A stretch of 64,000 nucleotides of DNA from Dipteronia dyeriana (GCA_032871835.1 CM065299.1:80006204-80070203), one strand, 5' to 3'; positions 1-12,840 are shown, counted from the first letter of the stretch. Made by a program: numbers and translations. Notes: generated from the sequence alone by a model not told the origin.

Positions 1-660
1 TGTAATCTCGAACTGTGTATATGAGTGTCATATACGGATGGATACAGTAAGAGACGTGCAACCTAAAGAGTCCATAGATAGCGAATAAAACTGGGTACTT
101 TATTTGTGGTTAATCTATAGCTGCGGTCCATTCCGTAATGTACGATGATTCTATCCTGGATCATTCATATGAGATGTGGGAATGGAGGCACCTTGTATGA
201 TATGATCATATAGGACTGGGCCATGATCTATATGAATCTCTCACCAAGATCCGTTTACCGATGAGATTCATATATATCAACTAATAATGGCTATATGTGG
301 GTGATCTTAATTCTGAGTGTCTTATCGACTTCTTCAGGTTAGATCACGGTCTTTGATATACCATGGGTGAGGTCGGTTGCAGTTCCTGATCAATATGCTC
401 CCTATGTTAGGATTACGGTTTGGCTTGTGGCTGGGAAGGTTTGTACACAATAGTGGAATCCACTCATTCTTGTGAGAAGTAGACGGTAGTTCCCTTAAGG
501 ATTGATTCGGGGCTTGGACAATATGAGCGCTCTCATAGTTCTCTAAGGAAATAAGATTTATTGTTCATTATAGAATCAACGGTACTTAAAGGATATATGT
601 AATTAGAGAGGTATAACGGACATTATGACCCAACTCTAATTATATGTGATTTGGTACGTA
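1..660 (+). repeat. LTR-derived fragment, family shared with 19640-20340
   Basis: This stretch is co-linear with a second copy at about 19640-20340. Shared landmarks in order are a 'tatatgagtgtca' block, 'ctttatttgtggttaat', 'tggtccatt', a 'tatgatcatatag' block, 'aaggtttgta' and 'tatgacccaactctaat'. Both copies run in the same direction. The second copy is preceded by an LTR-like TG start, so this looks like the internal to 3' part of the same LTR, entering the window from the left. No coding sequence is seen. Family assignment beyond LTR-like is inference. Confidence 0.6.
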
Positions 661-2613
661 TATCGAGAAAAAAAAAAGTGTACATTGTGCTTTGTGTGCA
701 GTGAACAGAGATATATAGATATATATATATATATATTGTTTCATGCTTTGTGTGTGTAAGTTTCTCGGTTTTTTATTGACTTATTTCGTTGACAACCACA
801 TTTTGGGATCAATATGTAAGGGTAGTTTAGGGCTTCATTGCTTGTAACCGAGCTCAAGCATCAAAGGTAAAATCACTTGCTTAACTTCATTGAAGAGATT
901 TAGTGCACACACTCACATTCATGCATTCTATTTTAATTATCTTGCTTGCATGCTTATTTTCCATTTTGAGTGCCTTGTGTGTCTAATTTTTTATTTGAGT
1001 GTGAATGTATGTTTGTTACTTAGAAAGAGGGTTTTATCCTCTTTACCGCGGTCTAGACCGCTCTACGTGCAGTGCCCCCACCGAGGCCTGCACAACGGTG
1101 TCTGGCAGAGGATGCATGTTGTGTCTTCCGCGGTCTGTGCATGTTGCCTACGTTGCGGCCTCCCAAGCGGAGTTTCACAGAGGATGCATGTTGTCCAGAC
1201 CACGATCTGTGCACGCTGCATGCACAACGGCCTTCAGAGCGGCGTTGTCCAGACAATGCACCGCTCTCTGTGCCGCGGTCTGGACACTTGCCTGAACAGC
1301 AGTACAACCAGCGGTCCTAACGCGTTTTGGTTGCTTTTCACCCAAAACGACGCAGTTTCACTTTAGGCTTCATATATATACATCATCTTCTTCCCAACTC
1401 GTTTTTGAGAGCTTCCAAACCTATTTTTAAGAGAGAGACAAGGTTCTTTAGAGAGAGAAGCTCCAAGAAGCCATTTTTACTCAACCATCCTTAAAATCCA
1501 AATCATCAAGCATCTTCCAAGCATGGGTTTCTTGTGTGTGCATGACTAGGTATTCTCTACATGTTCTAAGCTTTATGTTTTCATTACAAAGACATGTATG
1601 CCTAGGGTTTTAGTCTTTATTGCACATTAATTGCTTGCTTGAATGTTTAATTGTTTTTATGACATGCTTTTGATTGTTGGATGAGATGCATTAATTTGTG
1701 ATAGCTAGCATTTACGACGATTTTACCCTTCTAGCTAATTCTTCTTACCTTTGCATTTAGAACATTGATATCTAGGATTTGGTTTAATTGTCATTATTAA
1801 TCCAGGATAAGCATGAATGTATTGACCTAACATTTTTGCATATTGAATATTCTTGCATATTCACTTAGGTTGCCATTATCTCTTCATTGTTGATTTAGCT
1901 TGTGGCTAAGTGGTTAGTGCACAAGCTAGTGATCCAAAATTGCTATTAAGGCCCGTTGGGTATAGTGAAAGGGTTAGTAACTGGAGGGTTAGACAAGATG
2001 TCAACCTAGGTTGTAAACTTTTACTCAATAGTGGATTTTGAGGATCGAGGGTGGCGCTCTAAATAGCCCGTGGTTTTTCCCATTTGGAGGGTTTCCACGT
2101 ATATTTTCCGTGTTGTTATCGTTTTATGATTGTTGTCTTTTAATTGAGCATTTAAGTAGAATGGGGTAGAATTGTTAATATTGATTAATTCGCAAAATTG
2201 GTAATTCATCGAATTAAAACCTATTCACCCCCCCTCTCTCTAGGTTATAGATACACACTTTCTAGGGAATTTCAGTGTGTTTTTGAAACACATAAAAGAA
2301 AGAGTTCCTGAGACCGTGACGCGCCTACACGCAGTTACCAGTCCCGGGAGATAGCAAGGAAGATCGAGTGATTCAGACAAGAGCATATCGTAAAGTGAAG
2401 GAGCCTCAAAACGTTGGTAAGATTTTCTTCTTCTGATTTTAGTGATTTCAATTTCCTGTGTATACATATATTTTATTATTGTAATAATTTTATATGTATT
2501 AGTTCCGAAAGTAATTACGATCCCAAGTTCACTAGTCCCATATACAAATTCTGATATGTATAAAAATTTTAAAACCTAGTTTCGCTGCGTGACCGGTGAA
2601 CGGGGTTCCAACA
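661..2613 (+). repeat. LTR-like block with GC-rich U3 repeats and TATA box
   Basis: The block carries a GC-rich stretch at 1040-1320 in which 'cagaggatgcatgttgt' recurs, then a TATA-like run at 1371-1380, then a leader with 'cacccccc' near 2226. It ends in ...CCAACA at 2613, where reading of a gypsy RNase H region begins on the minus strand. This order is typical of an LTR plus leader of a plant LTR element inserted into the gypsy pol. No methionine-tRNA primer site was seen. Short readable frames within 890-1366 come from the GC-rich repeats and are not taken as genes. A short TA microsatellite lies near 710-737. Confidence 0.45.
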
Positions 2614-4342
2614 GTAACTTCCTAGCTGAGGTTACCAGAGTAAAGATAAGATTTTCCAGGAGAATGTAGTTTCTCATTGGTTTGGTTAAGGCACGACTTA
2701 TATAGTAGATATGTCGTTGAACTCCGTCCCCGTACTCATTAACCAAAACCTCGCTAACCGCTGTCTTTGAAACAACTAGGTATATTTATAGCTCTTCCCC
2801 AGGTACCGGTTTAACCAACAGTGGTGGGCTTGCTAGATATCTCTTTAAGGACTTGAAAGCCTATTCAATGTCCTTGTCCCACTTCATGTTTCTCCCCTGC
2901 TTAATAGCCTTAAAGAAAAAGAGGTACTTATCGATGGACCGTGGGCCGCTATCCGATCAGTTAACACTTGTACCCGTTTAAGAGAGTTGGGAGATTCGAG
3001 AACCATGATGGCTTGGATTTCCTCCGGATTAGATTCTATACCCCTCTCATGGACCATGAACCCAAGGAACTTTCCTACAGCTGCCCGGAAGGCACACTTG
3101 GCAGGATTTAGCGCATCTGGTTCTCTCTTACTATCTGTAAGGTTCGATGGAGGTTGTTCGGGTACTGTTCTGCCACCTGGGACTTGGTAGTCATATCATC
3201 AATATAGAGCTTCATTGTCCTTCATATCTTCTACTTAAACAACCGGTTGACCAATTGTTGATAGGTGGCTCCTGCATTCTTGAGACCACATGGCATTACC
3301 TTGTAACAGTAAAGACCCTGCTCGGTAATGAAACCGATCTTGTCCTGGTCGGCAAGGTACATCATAATCTGATTGTACCCCTAGAATGCGTCCATGAAGC
3401 GGATGAGCTTTTTTCTCACGGTGGAGTCCATCAGTTGATCAATCTTGGGTACAGGAAAACTATCATTTGGGCAGGTGCGGTTGATATCTGTATAGTCAAC
3501 GCACATGCACCACTTCCCAATAGTTTTGGTGACCATTACAACATTGGCGATCCATTCAAGGTATCAGGATTCCCAGATGAATCCGGCCTTCAATAATTTA
3601 TCGACCTCCCCTTGTACCGCGGTATTCCTTTCGGGGTTAAAATGTCACCTTTTTTTTACTAGTTTGAAGGTGGGGTCGACTGCTGACTTGTGAGCTGCCA
3701 AGGAGATGGGGACCCCTGGCATCTCATAATGACTATAAGCGAAGATAACACTATACTTGCGGAGAAGTCTGATAAACCCTTCTTTCACTCCTGCTTCTAG
3801 CATAGCCCTAACCTTGACCGTTTTGGAAGGGTCATCTTCTCTGATCGGTATCTCTTCCAATTTATCAACCGGGTGGCCACTGGCCCACCATTTATCTTCT
3901 TCCTCTATCTTTTCTACATTCGGGACCTCTACCTCGGGCTCTTCCTTGACTTCTCACGTGGTATCTTGGATTCTGAAATCCCTCTCTGTTTATTCCGGAT
4001 CTGACTTAATGGTTACCTGCGCACACTACTTTGATAACGATGACGGGTTGGTAGATACTGCATAACACTTGCGTGCTGCTTGTTGATCTCCCCACATCTC
4101 GCTTACCTTGTCACTTGAATCCGTATAACACTATGGTACAGCTGTTATAAAGCATTGCTTTAAGTTGAACCTCTCCAATGTGTCTTTGAAAAAGGATGTC
4201 CACGCTGCTACCGGTGTCTATTAAGACACGGTGGACCAGACAGTTAGCAATATGTAAGGTGACAACCATGGGGTCGTCATGAGGTTGTTATGTGTAGTAC
4301 ATGTCCTCTTCGGTGAAGATGATCTGGGCTGACTGGGAGATC
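2614..4342 (-). pseudogene. Ty3/gypsy protease, reverse transcriptase and RNase H fragment
   Basis: Minus-strand translation shows an aspartic protease motif ([13 protein letters not shown]) at about 4190-4230. A reverse-transcriptase region follows, with the pre-RT segment around 3650-3860 (EIPIREDDPSKTVKV). The RT palm is read backwards through about 3150-3600, including a GLKNAGATYQ-like segment and a YIDDM-like catalytic region. RNase H-type sequence with a YYISRAL motif lies near 2650-2760. Several stops and frame changes separate the blocks. The fragment ends abruptly at 2614 against an LTR-like end. In such elements these domains process the polyprotein and copy the RNA into DNA; this copy cannot encode them. 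Confidence 0.8.
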
Positions 4343-4347
4343 CCTGC

Positions 4348-6393
4348 TGATCCTAGGGCAACCTTGAAAACATCTTGCCCCTTCTCCATCTAGGGTACCT
4401 TCCTGATTCCTGACTTTTATGCTCGGTTTCGAAAGTTTTTATGTCTTTAATGTGTGTTTGAGCCTTGTGTAGGTTTATTCCCTTAAAATTAGGGGTTTGA
4501 GCTTAAAGTGAAGCCTTAAAGGCAAAGAGGAAGAAAAAAAGAGTTAAAATTGGGATTTAGACTGGACTGCGAGTTCAAACTATGAGTTCCAACTTGTAAA
4601 TCCAAGTCACAGATATTTCCCAGAGAGAACTGCTACTACAAACTGCGTATCAACCATAAGGACTAAGTAGCAGAGAGTTTCCAGACTAGATTGTGAGTTC
4701 AGACTGCGAGTTCTACCTCGTAGATGTCTCCTAGAAGATATTGCCAAGTCAGACTGCGACCTCATGCCAGCATATCTAGAACTGTGACTTCAGACTGTGA
4801 GTTTCAACTAACATATCAAGGTCACAGTTGCACACCAGAGGAGACTGCGAGTTCAAGCCAGCAGAAACAAGGTGGCTACCAGATCTAAGAGTTCCAACTA
4901 GTAAATTCACATCGCAGAAGTTTCCCAGAACTTACTGTCATTTATATCTGCGAGTTCCAACTCACAGATTTTGTGTCGGCAGAACTTTATCCACTTGCAG
5001 ATCAAGATATTTTTAGAGGCAAACTTGACTTTTCACACCCAATTGGTGCCCTAACTTTCAAACACTATAAATACACCACTTTGTTGGTCATTAGTAAAAC
5101 ATATCTTCCAATATCCAATCATGAATATACACCAACACCATCTCTTGTTCTTCAACACCATAAAAGAGAGAAATGAGCTTCAAAGAATCCATGAAGGGTT
5201 CTCCTCCATGGATGCCTTACCACCACAACCTCTACACTTCCTTCATCCATATTTGAAGTAGATTTTAAGGAGAAAGGAGAGCAAACGAAAGAGATTTTGG
5301 TTATCTCTAAACTTTTCTCTTTGTTTTATGTCTTATTTCTTTGATGTGTAATCCCTAAATAGGGAACATTTCTAAACCAACACTTGGCATGTTATATATG
5401 GTATTTTATTAGATTCAACTTGGATCTTGACTCTATTCTTTGAGCTTATGCTATATCTCTATTTTCTTGACATGTATGTTGGTAAATGAGTAGGAATTAA
5501 AATGTTTTGCATAAGTGAGACTTTAGATTGAAACAAATGATGTAGTGTAACTTAGTGTCTCACTCTTGTTTGCATGTTAGTGACGAAAGGGAATCGATAT
5601 TTATGGATTGATTTGAGTGAAAGAACACATCTGTGTTCCGATTGATCAACCGTGAATGGATTTTTATTGTTTACTCTTGAATAGAGATAACTTGATTTAT
5701 GCATGCTTATGCTAGATTAGGTTGTTTGGTGTATTGTTCATGTGTTTAATGGATCTAGACCTAGACACAATTGCTCATTCCATGCATTTGGTTGAGTGAT
5801 GAGAATCAATTTTGGTATTCCTTAATTAACAAATGATTCGTAACAATAGATGATTTGGTTTCGAAATCCTTAATCAAGAGAACTAGCCCTTGAATCCGTT
5901 TATATGATGCTTGAATGTTTATTATCAACATGACTAGCTTGTGTGTTTGGTGAACTTATGTACCTATTGTAACCATTATCTTGCATCTCTCCAAGCCACA
6001 TTTATTTTCGTAGTTAGGGTGTCTTGCCTTTAGGAGAAGACTAATTTTAATTGTTTTGTAGTGTAATTGATTAGAAAGGCAATCACCCAGTTACATTTCT
6101 ATCATTAGTATAATTTAATTTAGTTTAGTTTATCCACACATCACACACCATACGCATTATGCATACACTTCACACACACCATTCTCACCATTTCCATGTT
6201 CTATTTACATAGCTTTCAATAAACGCTTTTGCTAGAGACAGTTATACAGATTCCACCTCTCTGTAGATGATACCCTCGCTTACCGCTTTACTATGTTTTT
6301 AAACATTATAGCACATTGTGTAAGAACAACTTTATAAATATCTTTTGAACCGAAATTTGGTAACGACAAAAAAAATCGAGTATAAGTAGGATC
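4348..6393 (+). mobile_element. Solo LTR inserted between gag and protease of the gypsy element
   Basis: The insert begins TGATCC and ends GGATC, flanked by identical 5-bp repeats CCTGC (4343-4347 and 6394-6398). The expected terminal A of a TG...CA end is missing. Internally it has 'ctataaatac' near 5065 as a TATA box, then a pyrimidine-rich leader containing 'ctcctccatgg'. Similar motifs occur in reverse orientation in the neighbouring solo LTR at 6573-8704, so the two are related family members. No coding domain is present. Solo LTRs form by recombination between the two LTRs of one element. Confidence 0.7.
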
Positions 6394-6398
6394 CCTGC

Positions 6399-6567
6399 TA
6401 ATAGTGTGAATGACTTGGATCTGTTGCATTAGATCATTTCCCTTCGTCTTCCTTTTTTTGAGTCTTCTTTAATCTCTGCTTGCACCTTCTTTCTCGTATG
6501 GATGATGTCCCACACCTGCTGTGGGAATTCCTCCAAGCAGCCGCCTATCACCAGAGCCTCAATCAAG
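6399..6567 (-). pseudogene. Ty3/gypsy gag C-terminal fragment
   Basis: The minus strand reads NLIEALVIGGCLEEF, the segment that normally follows the gag zinc-knuckle region in this group of gypsy elements. A basic tail and a stop follow. It lies between two solo LTRs. Its upstream continuation is at 8710 and its downstream continuation at 4342. Too short and broken to be functional. Confidence 0.7.
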
Positions 6568-6572
6568 TTACG

Positions 6573-8704
6573 TGATGGGACACGTTGTTGCAGTGTCATC
6601 AAATATGAACATTTAAGTTCGGCCTCACAAGGATGCAAATCACAGAGACTAGCGCAGCGGCAAGCAAGGGAACGATCCACAGGGAGGTGGGATTCGCCGA
6701 TCGTCTCTAGTTCTAGCTATTATTACAACACTCCAAGCGGACTTGTGTGTTACGTGTGTGGAAAAGTGAATAATAATATAACTAAATAACTTATATAAAT
6801 TATATATACAATGATAGATGGAATGGAGATATGCATGAAATGTGGTTACACTAGAGAAACGACTCAACCGTGACAATCCTCATAATTACGTTCTAGACTC
6901 ACCTAATCCTCAAATGTGCAAGTATATCATAGGCTCGTATCCCCTTAATTAATTTCTAATCTCTCTCGATGTCTTAAAGATAGTATCCATATATACCCGA
7001 AATCTCTCTCGAGCAATCCGGACAATATATATGAACCCATTAAGCACGTGGAATACAAATCGAACCCTCTACGCTAGCCTAGTGGTTCTAGCACTTTCTA
7101 GTCAAGCATAGTGAATGTTTATCTAAGCATTGTCAAACGCATCTCCTCTCGGTACATAGCATCTAACCATGGATCAATTACAAAGTGATCAATTAAGCAA
7201 AAGCTTTAAGCACTCAAAACATCCATATAACAACACAAGTACAAGGAAAATGTCGATGGTCTTTACTTATAGGTCAAAGATTCGGTTTAGTTAACTCCCT
7301 AGGATGGCTAAACATGGGAAACAAGTTTACCTAACAACTACATACAACAATGTGATTGTTATATCATTAAGAACGTTCAATTTAGGTTAAAGGTTCATCC
7401 TCTTAATTAGGGAATTTTCCCACAATCAATTCATCACCCAATCATGTCACATGGATGAATAATCGTGTCTTAATACAAAGACCCATTAAGAACAATGATA
7501 TGAACCAAGGTCAATATAGCAACTAAAAGCCTGAACTGAAATCTTTTCTACTATTTGGGGCTAAAATCCCTATTACTCAAATTACTCAATACATGGAATT
7601 TCAAGTCATCCATCAATCAATCAACAATCATGGGTATCTAATTTCTACTAGAAATTACAACTACTCCTAAACCCAATCATGGACACATATTGATTTCTAA
7701 CAATTCATACACATACATATCATATTAAGAGCATAAAAACACATATATCAAATAGCAAAACAAAACCCAAATGAATTTAAGTACAATCAATACATTTATT
7801 ATACAAGTGTAGGTTTACAATATCCCCAAATTGGTGGAATACATCAAAGAAAACAAGAAATACAACGAAATGAATAAATAAGAGCAAACCCTTGATGACA
7901 AGTCCTCCAAAGATGCTCCTAGCCTTCCTAGCTTGAATTTGGCTCCTAATTCCTTTGTAATCTACTCTAAGATGGATGGAGGAAGTGTATAGTGGTGAGG
8001 TGGAGGTGAGTGGTGAGCTCCCATGGAGGAAAAACCTCCATGGGAGCAAGAGATGAAAGAAGATGAAGAAAATGGAAGAGGGAAAAGAAGAGGCATGAAA
8101 AGGGAAAAGAGGGGAAGATATCTCTGAAGAATGAGGAGAAAAGGGGGTATTTATAGTGTGGGGGGTTAGGGCAAGACTTTTGGGTGAAAAGACAAGAATA
8201 CCCCTCTGAAAATGACTGAAAAATGCATTTCTGCCCAGATGTATGGTTTGATGTGCTGTACGTATCAACACAGCGTACCATACATCACTTTTTGGAGCTT
8301 GCTGCCCAAAAACGCGGTACGCAACTTGGTCACGCGCGGTTGCGTACCGCACTTCTCTGCGTACCGTTACAAAAACAATCATAACTTTCTCCAGAAACCT
8401 TGGAATCATGATCTGTAAAGTGCGTTAGAAAGGAGACTTCTGGAGATTTTTGAAAAGTGGTTATAGGAAATGTAGTTCGATTGGAAGAGAGAGATATGAT
8501 CTTTCGAAGTTGTGGTATCTGCACAAGCTATTCCAAATTCTGCCTTTTAACCTCAAAAACTCTTCAATTAAGCTCAAATAGCTTCGGTAGGGAACATGTA
8601 CCTACACAAGGCTCACAAACATATCAAATAACAAAATAAACTTGAAAACAAGAATAAAAGCTAGAAAATGGGGACCTTAAAAGGTATATAAATCGCTCCG
8701 ATCA
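6573..8704 (-). mobile_element. Solo LTR inserted in gypsy gag
   Basis: The insert begins TGATGGGACA and ends CCGATCA, giving inverted TGAT...ATCA termini. The flanking 5-bp repeats are TTACG (6568-6572) and TTACA (8705-8709), one mismatch. On the minus strand a TATA box (ctataaatac, about 8148-8157) precedes a long pyrimidine-rich leader, so the LTR is transcribed leftwards. The region with 'cctccatgg' resembles the neighbouring solo LTR at 4348-6393. Readable frames at 7777-8409 come from the low-complexity leader and are not genes. Confidence 0.75.
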
Positions 8705-8709
8705 TTACA

Positions 8710-10205
8710 CAGGCAGTAGCACTCTGAGGTGTTATGTTCTACGTCCTCGTGGAAATTGCAATACTTGTAGCGATTCCTCATGTCAACTGGTGCTTTGATA
8801 AGATTGGACTGCCTGAGTAGCCATTTATCTCAGATGGTGAGGTAGATCATCTCGCGAGATGCAATGAGGGGGGTGTAGTGGTTGTACCCCCTCTCTTCCT
8901 AGACTATTGGGGTTACCTCTCTAGGAGGAGGCGAAGCTCAATGTGGGGTTCTCCATGCTGGGTATTGCTCCCGCTGAGGTTGAAAAGATGGGGGCGGTAC
9001 ATAAACCGGTTGAGAGGTTTGTTTTGAGCTTTCTAGACCGACACAGGCTTGAGTGTTTCTTTCTTTTTACGTTTACCAGCCCTCAAGTCATCGTGCTCAA
9101 TTTTGACCAGAAGTTGTTCATCTATCTCCACCTGCTCAAGTGCCCTATCAAAGGCCTTCTGGTACATCTCCGATGGTCACTTGGTGAATGATCAGAATAG
9201 CTTACCAACCTAGAGGTTCATTCTAAAATTGGTTAGGGTCTTTTTTTTTGTAAAGACCCCCATCTGGATCACTTCTTTATGGAATCTCTCCACATAAGAT
9301 ATAAACGATTCACTCCATTCATGAGCCACATACTACAAGTGGATGTGGTCCATTGGATGTGGCTTGATTTCCTGGAATTGAGCACAGAAATCACTAGATA
9401 GCTTAGTAAATGAATCAACACTACCTGCCGGTAACTTTTGGAACCACATCTTGGTGTAGTTAGTTAGCATGGTTGGGAACATCCTACACATGGCGCCTCG
9501 GGTTGTGTTCTAGACCTCTATCATTTGCACGAAGCACTCTAGGTGGATCAAAGAATTATTTATCAACAGACATCTTGAATTTTTTTTTTGGTGGGGGGGA
9601 GGGGAGCTCTGTTTCCTTGATTCTCCTATAGAAATGGGCATTCATCTCGCCCTGGGGACCTTTTCAGCTTTCCCGGTGTTTTCCATTCTTTAACTTCTGG
9701 ATTACCTTTACCATCCTGGCTACCTGGTCCCACAGTCACTTGTTCCCAACATTCTTGGATTCAGTCTCGGATAATCAGACTCATTCGATGCTACAGAGAG
9801 TTCTTCCCGGTTCTCCTCCCAAGGGGGGGAGGGGGTTCTCTTGGGTACTTCTCCTACTCATTCTCACAGCAGATCGAGGTTACCTTCCAGCGGCTATCAG
9901 TTTTACCAGTTGACGAGGTTCCCTAAGTGGGAGGTTAAGAGCTTACTTTAATTGTCAGGGTTGGTAGCTCGTCGGTCTATTCGGTGTTAGAGGTGTGGGT
10001 CCTAACATGTATATAACTGGGGTAGATGCTTTAGCCTCTCGTGGACCGGTACCTGTGGCAGTGGTCCCAATTTGTCAAAGGTGGGTACCTTGGTACCTCG
10101 CCTACTGATATCTCCTCTAGCCTCTAGTGAAAGATGGGGAGGGATGCCTTCTACGGCTAATCTGAGCCGTACATTCTCCACAAGGACGTGGCTTGCTACT
10201 CCCAA
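8710..10205 (-). pseudogene. Ty3/gypsy gag fragment
   Basis: The minus-strand translation starts near 10205 and includes a polar N-terminal region (10002-10205). It then shows the retrotransposon-gag capsid region with many stops (about 9000-9600). It ends with a basic segment and a retained CX2-H-type motif (KYCNFHEDVEHNTSECY) at about 8710-8760. Capsid protein normally packages element RNA. Polypurine/polypyrimidine runs near 9590 and 9825 interrupt the frame. The fragment is cut at 8709 by the inserted solo LTR. Confidence 0.7.
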
Positions 10206-11450
10206 TTAGCCTAAACTCAATAGATTTAGTCACTTCATGGGCTTGTATGATTTATAGAAATTTAGAAAATTTCTATACTCTTGTATCTTTGTTGAGATTT
10301 CTTCCATTTCAATGGATTTAATCACTTCATGGACTTGTGTCTCTTTAGATATATCATACTCTTATAGAGTTGATTTAGAGAAATTGGATTTATTTATAAC
10401 TCGAGTTTTGTTTACATTAGGATCCTGATAACAATACCTTTCAAAAAGGTTCACAAACTTATGATATGCATCAGATGATTTATTTGTTGCATTTTGCTTT
10501 GATTGTGTTCAGAAACAATTACCCTACCGATGTTTACGAGATAACAAATTATAAAATTTTGTTACCTTTAATATATCAAGTAAATGATTAATAATCATTT
10601 GATGATCAATTATCTTTCGTATTTTATCGATACGAAGATTGAGATGAGACACATTTATTACATATATAGAGAACTGAAATGATATCTCTATTTTGTATAA
10701 GAGTAACTTTTCATTTACTCTTCCCTTTTAGAGAAACTTTCCATTTGGAAATTAATTAATATAATAATGTGCAGATTGTGTGTTAAAATATAAGCTATTA
10801 GAAATTTAAATGATCTAATAGAAGATTAATCAAAATCAACATTAATCTCATAATGATATAGAAACCTTATCTTAGATCATACTAGAGATGCAATAAGAAG
10901 ATATACTACACAATCAAATATCTTAAAAATATGAGCAAGTCAATGACCAATTACAAGTTGTAATGGTAAATAATGATGATAAGTAGTGAGTCATAGATGA
11001 ATGCAACAACATGTAATATAGAATGTGTCCATATAGAAAATGGTAACTGTATTGAAATAATAAAGTTCTCGTAATTACATGGAGACGTTTGATGAATGAT
11101 TTTGCTGATCCATTTTGATTGTAAATACATGTGAAAAATATATGTTGAACATCGTTCCCACCGGCTTTGCAATATTCATCAAATATCTAGTAATAAGGAA
11201 ATGTTTTGATAATACATAAACATGTGACCATCTCATAGATGCATTAATTAGAACCATAAAATAATGAAAGGGCTCTCTTAGTGGATGAATATGTCCACAT
11301 ATATCACTTTGAATGATATGGATTCAAAACCAACTTTTGAATGAGATGGTTTTATTACTAGTCTCCATTTGTGAATATGCAGTGCATATATTATCATGGA
11401 ATTAAATAATCTTTTGGCTCCTTAATTAATGTCCATAATTTTTTATGATT
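10206..11450 (-). pseudogene. Decayed Ty1/copia integrase to RT-start fragment
   Basis: Around 11075-11257 the minus strand reads an integrase-core segment (FMVLINASMRWSHVYVLS), matching the conserved region just after the first catalytic Asp in copia elements. A damaged YVDIF-like stretch lies upstream at about 11290-11330. Around 10310-10350 it reads VHEVIKSIE, the linker that precedes the RT domain, and a similar segment recurs near 10210-10250. The rest of the integrase is unreadable. It abuts the gypsy gag at 10205. Confidence 0.55.
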
Positions 11451-11455
11451 ATCTG

Positions 11456-12300
11456 TGTATTGGTCAAAAAGTGGGCCTCTGCCCATTTAAACAAACCTAT
11501 AATCAAACGGGGTTGATTGCCTCGCGGAGTCCTTCAGAAATAGGCCCAAGGGCCTAAATCTAGCCCATGGGTCATCATACCAAATCAAAACACGTGGTCA
11601 AATCAAAACACAAATCAGTCAAATCGTGATGGATTTGTGAACGTTTCACAAATCCCAACGTCTAGCTTTATTGTCAAATTCAAACGAATCAAAACGGGCA
11701 ATTAAAACCCCTTGATCCACGCCCTTACATAAATGGGCTAGACGTTGAGAAGCTCTTAGCCTTCATTATATATACGCGGCTCTTTTCCAAAGAAAAGAGT
11801 CAAGATTTCTATTCTCTAACTCACGCGAAAGCTCTCCCAATCATCTCAAAGATTTCTAACATTTATTGCGGCCCTCACCACCTCATTAATAGCGAATACT
11901 CATTCTGAAGTAGATCAACCCAATCACTCTTAAAAGTTGATCGATCGAACCTCTGGTCGATCCATGTCGAACTAAGAAATCCATATGGGAATCGATCCGG
12001 TCCACATATCGATATCATACATCGACCCCATCCTTGTTCAATCCACCAGGACACGACAAGCTCCCAAGGAATCGATTCTCTAACATCATCGATATCCGAA
12101 ACTGACTTCGTAACATCGACCCAAAGCTCAATCCGAATTATCGAGCGACATGGTTTGTCTCCTTAACTGACTTGAGCGTCAGAGAGTCCCCCCAAGGGAA
12201 CCGCCTTTTGTGGTTCACCAAAACTTTTTTTTCCCTTTGGTTTACATGTTGCCAATGTCTCTCAAAAATCAAGAATTAATTGTAGATCCGATCGACTACA
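11456..12300 (+). repeat. LTR-like region with TATA box
   Basis: The block starts TGTATTGGTC, has a TATA-like run at 11766-11773 and a leader rich in ATCGAT/GATCGA motifs. Near 12170-12220 it carries a 'gacttgagcgtcagag' segment and a C-run, features common in R/U5 regions of plant LTR elements. No partner LTR was found, so assignment is tentative. Confidence 0.35.
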
Positions 12301-12532
12301 ATATGCATCATCATAGATCCTTGATTGACAAAAATCGTCACGTCAAAAATGTAAGTATATTTGGATCTGAGAACTTATAATTCATAATTTGCATAAACTT
12401 TTACACTTTTATAATTGTGAAATAATCTATATGAGAAAGTTTTCAGTTTCTCAATAATGAGTTTCTAGCTCAAATCATGCATATATATTTAACACACTTA
12501 TTATTCATAGTCTCAATATGACAATAATAAAG

Positions 12533-12840
12533 TTATATGCCTTTGATCTAAGCAGATTTTTTTATGTTCAGCTTGAATGATATAAAGTATCATTGATACA
12601 CAATTTAATACCATATGATAATAAGATTTTGGCTCTTTTAGAACCTTTAATCCAATCTGCTGGATCGATCTGATATGAAATTAACTTTATATGCCTTTGA
12701 ACTAAGCATATATCTTTATGTTCTACTTGAGTAATATCAATTATCATTGATACATAATTTTATAATGTTTGATAATAATATCGTGGCTCTTCTAGAGCTC
12801 TCTATCAGATCCGTCGGACCTGATACAATATTAACATTTG
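12533..12840 (+). repeat. Two degenerate tandem units of about 154 bp
   Basis: The segment beginning 'ttatatgcctttga' recurs 154 bp later (12533 and 12687). Both units continue with a TATGTTC segment, 'atcattgatacata', 'tgataataa' and 'ggctct'. The surrounding AT-rich DNA has no readable gene. Confidence 0.65.

Larger units (their letters stand above)
2614..10205 (-). mobile_element. Ty3/gypsy element, gag-pol in three pieces
   Basis: Read on the minus strand, gag (10205 to 8710), the end of gag (6567 to 6399) and protease-RT-RNase H (4342 to 2614) lie in the correct order. They are separated by two inserted solo LTRs. At both junctions the gag-pol reading resumes once the insert and one copy of the 5-bp target duplication are left out. 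Stops and frame changes show the element is dead. Its own LTRs are not recognised, because other elements abut both ends. Confidence 0.8.

Noticed and set aside
890..1366. Overlapping open frames of 82-158 codons on both strands
   Set aside because: All lie in one GC-rich repeat block, with low complexity and frames open on both strands. The longest begins at TTG and shows no known domain.
3147..4065. Plus-strand open frames of 149 and 102 codons
   Set aside because: They are antisense to the gypsy RT and protease, which are recognisable on the minus strand.
7777..8409. 210-codon minus-strand open frame
   Set aside because: It lies in the pyrimidine-rich leader of a solo LTR with defined ends and TSD. 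It is Ser/Phe/Pro-rich with no domain.
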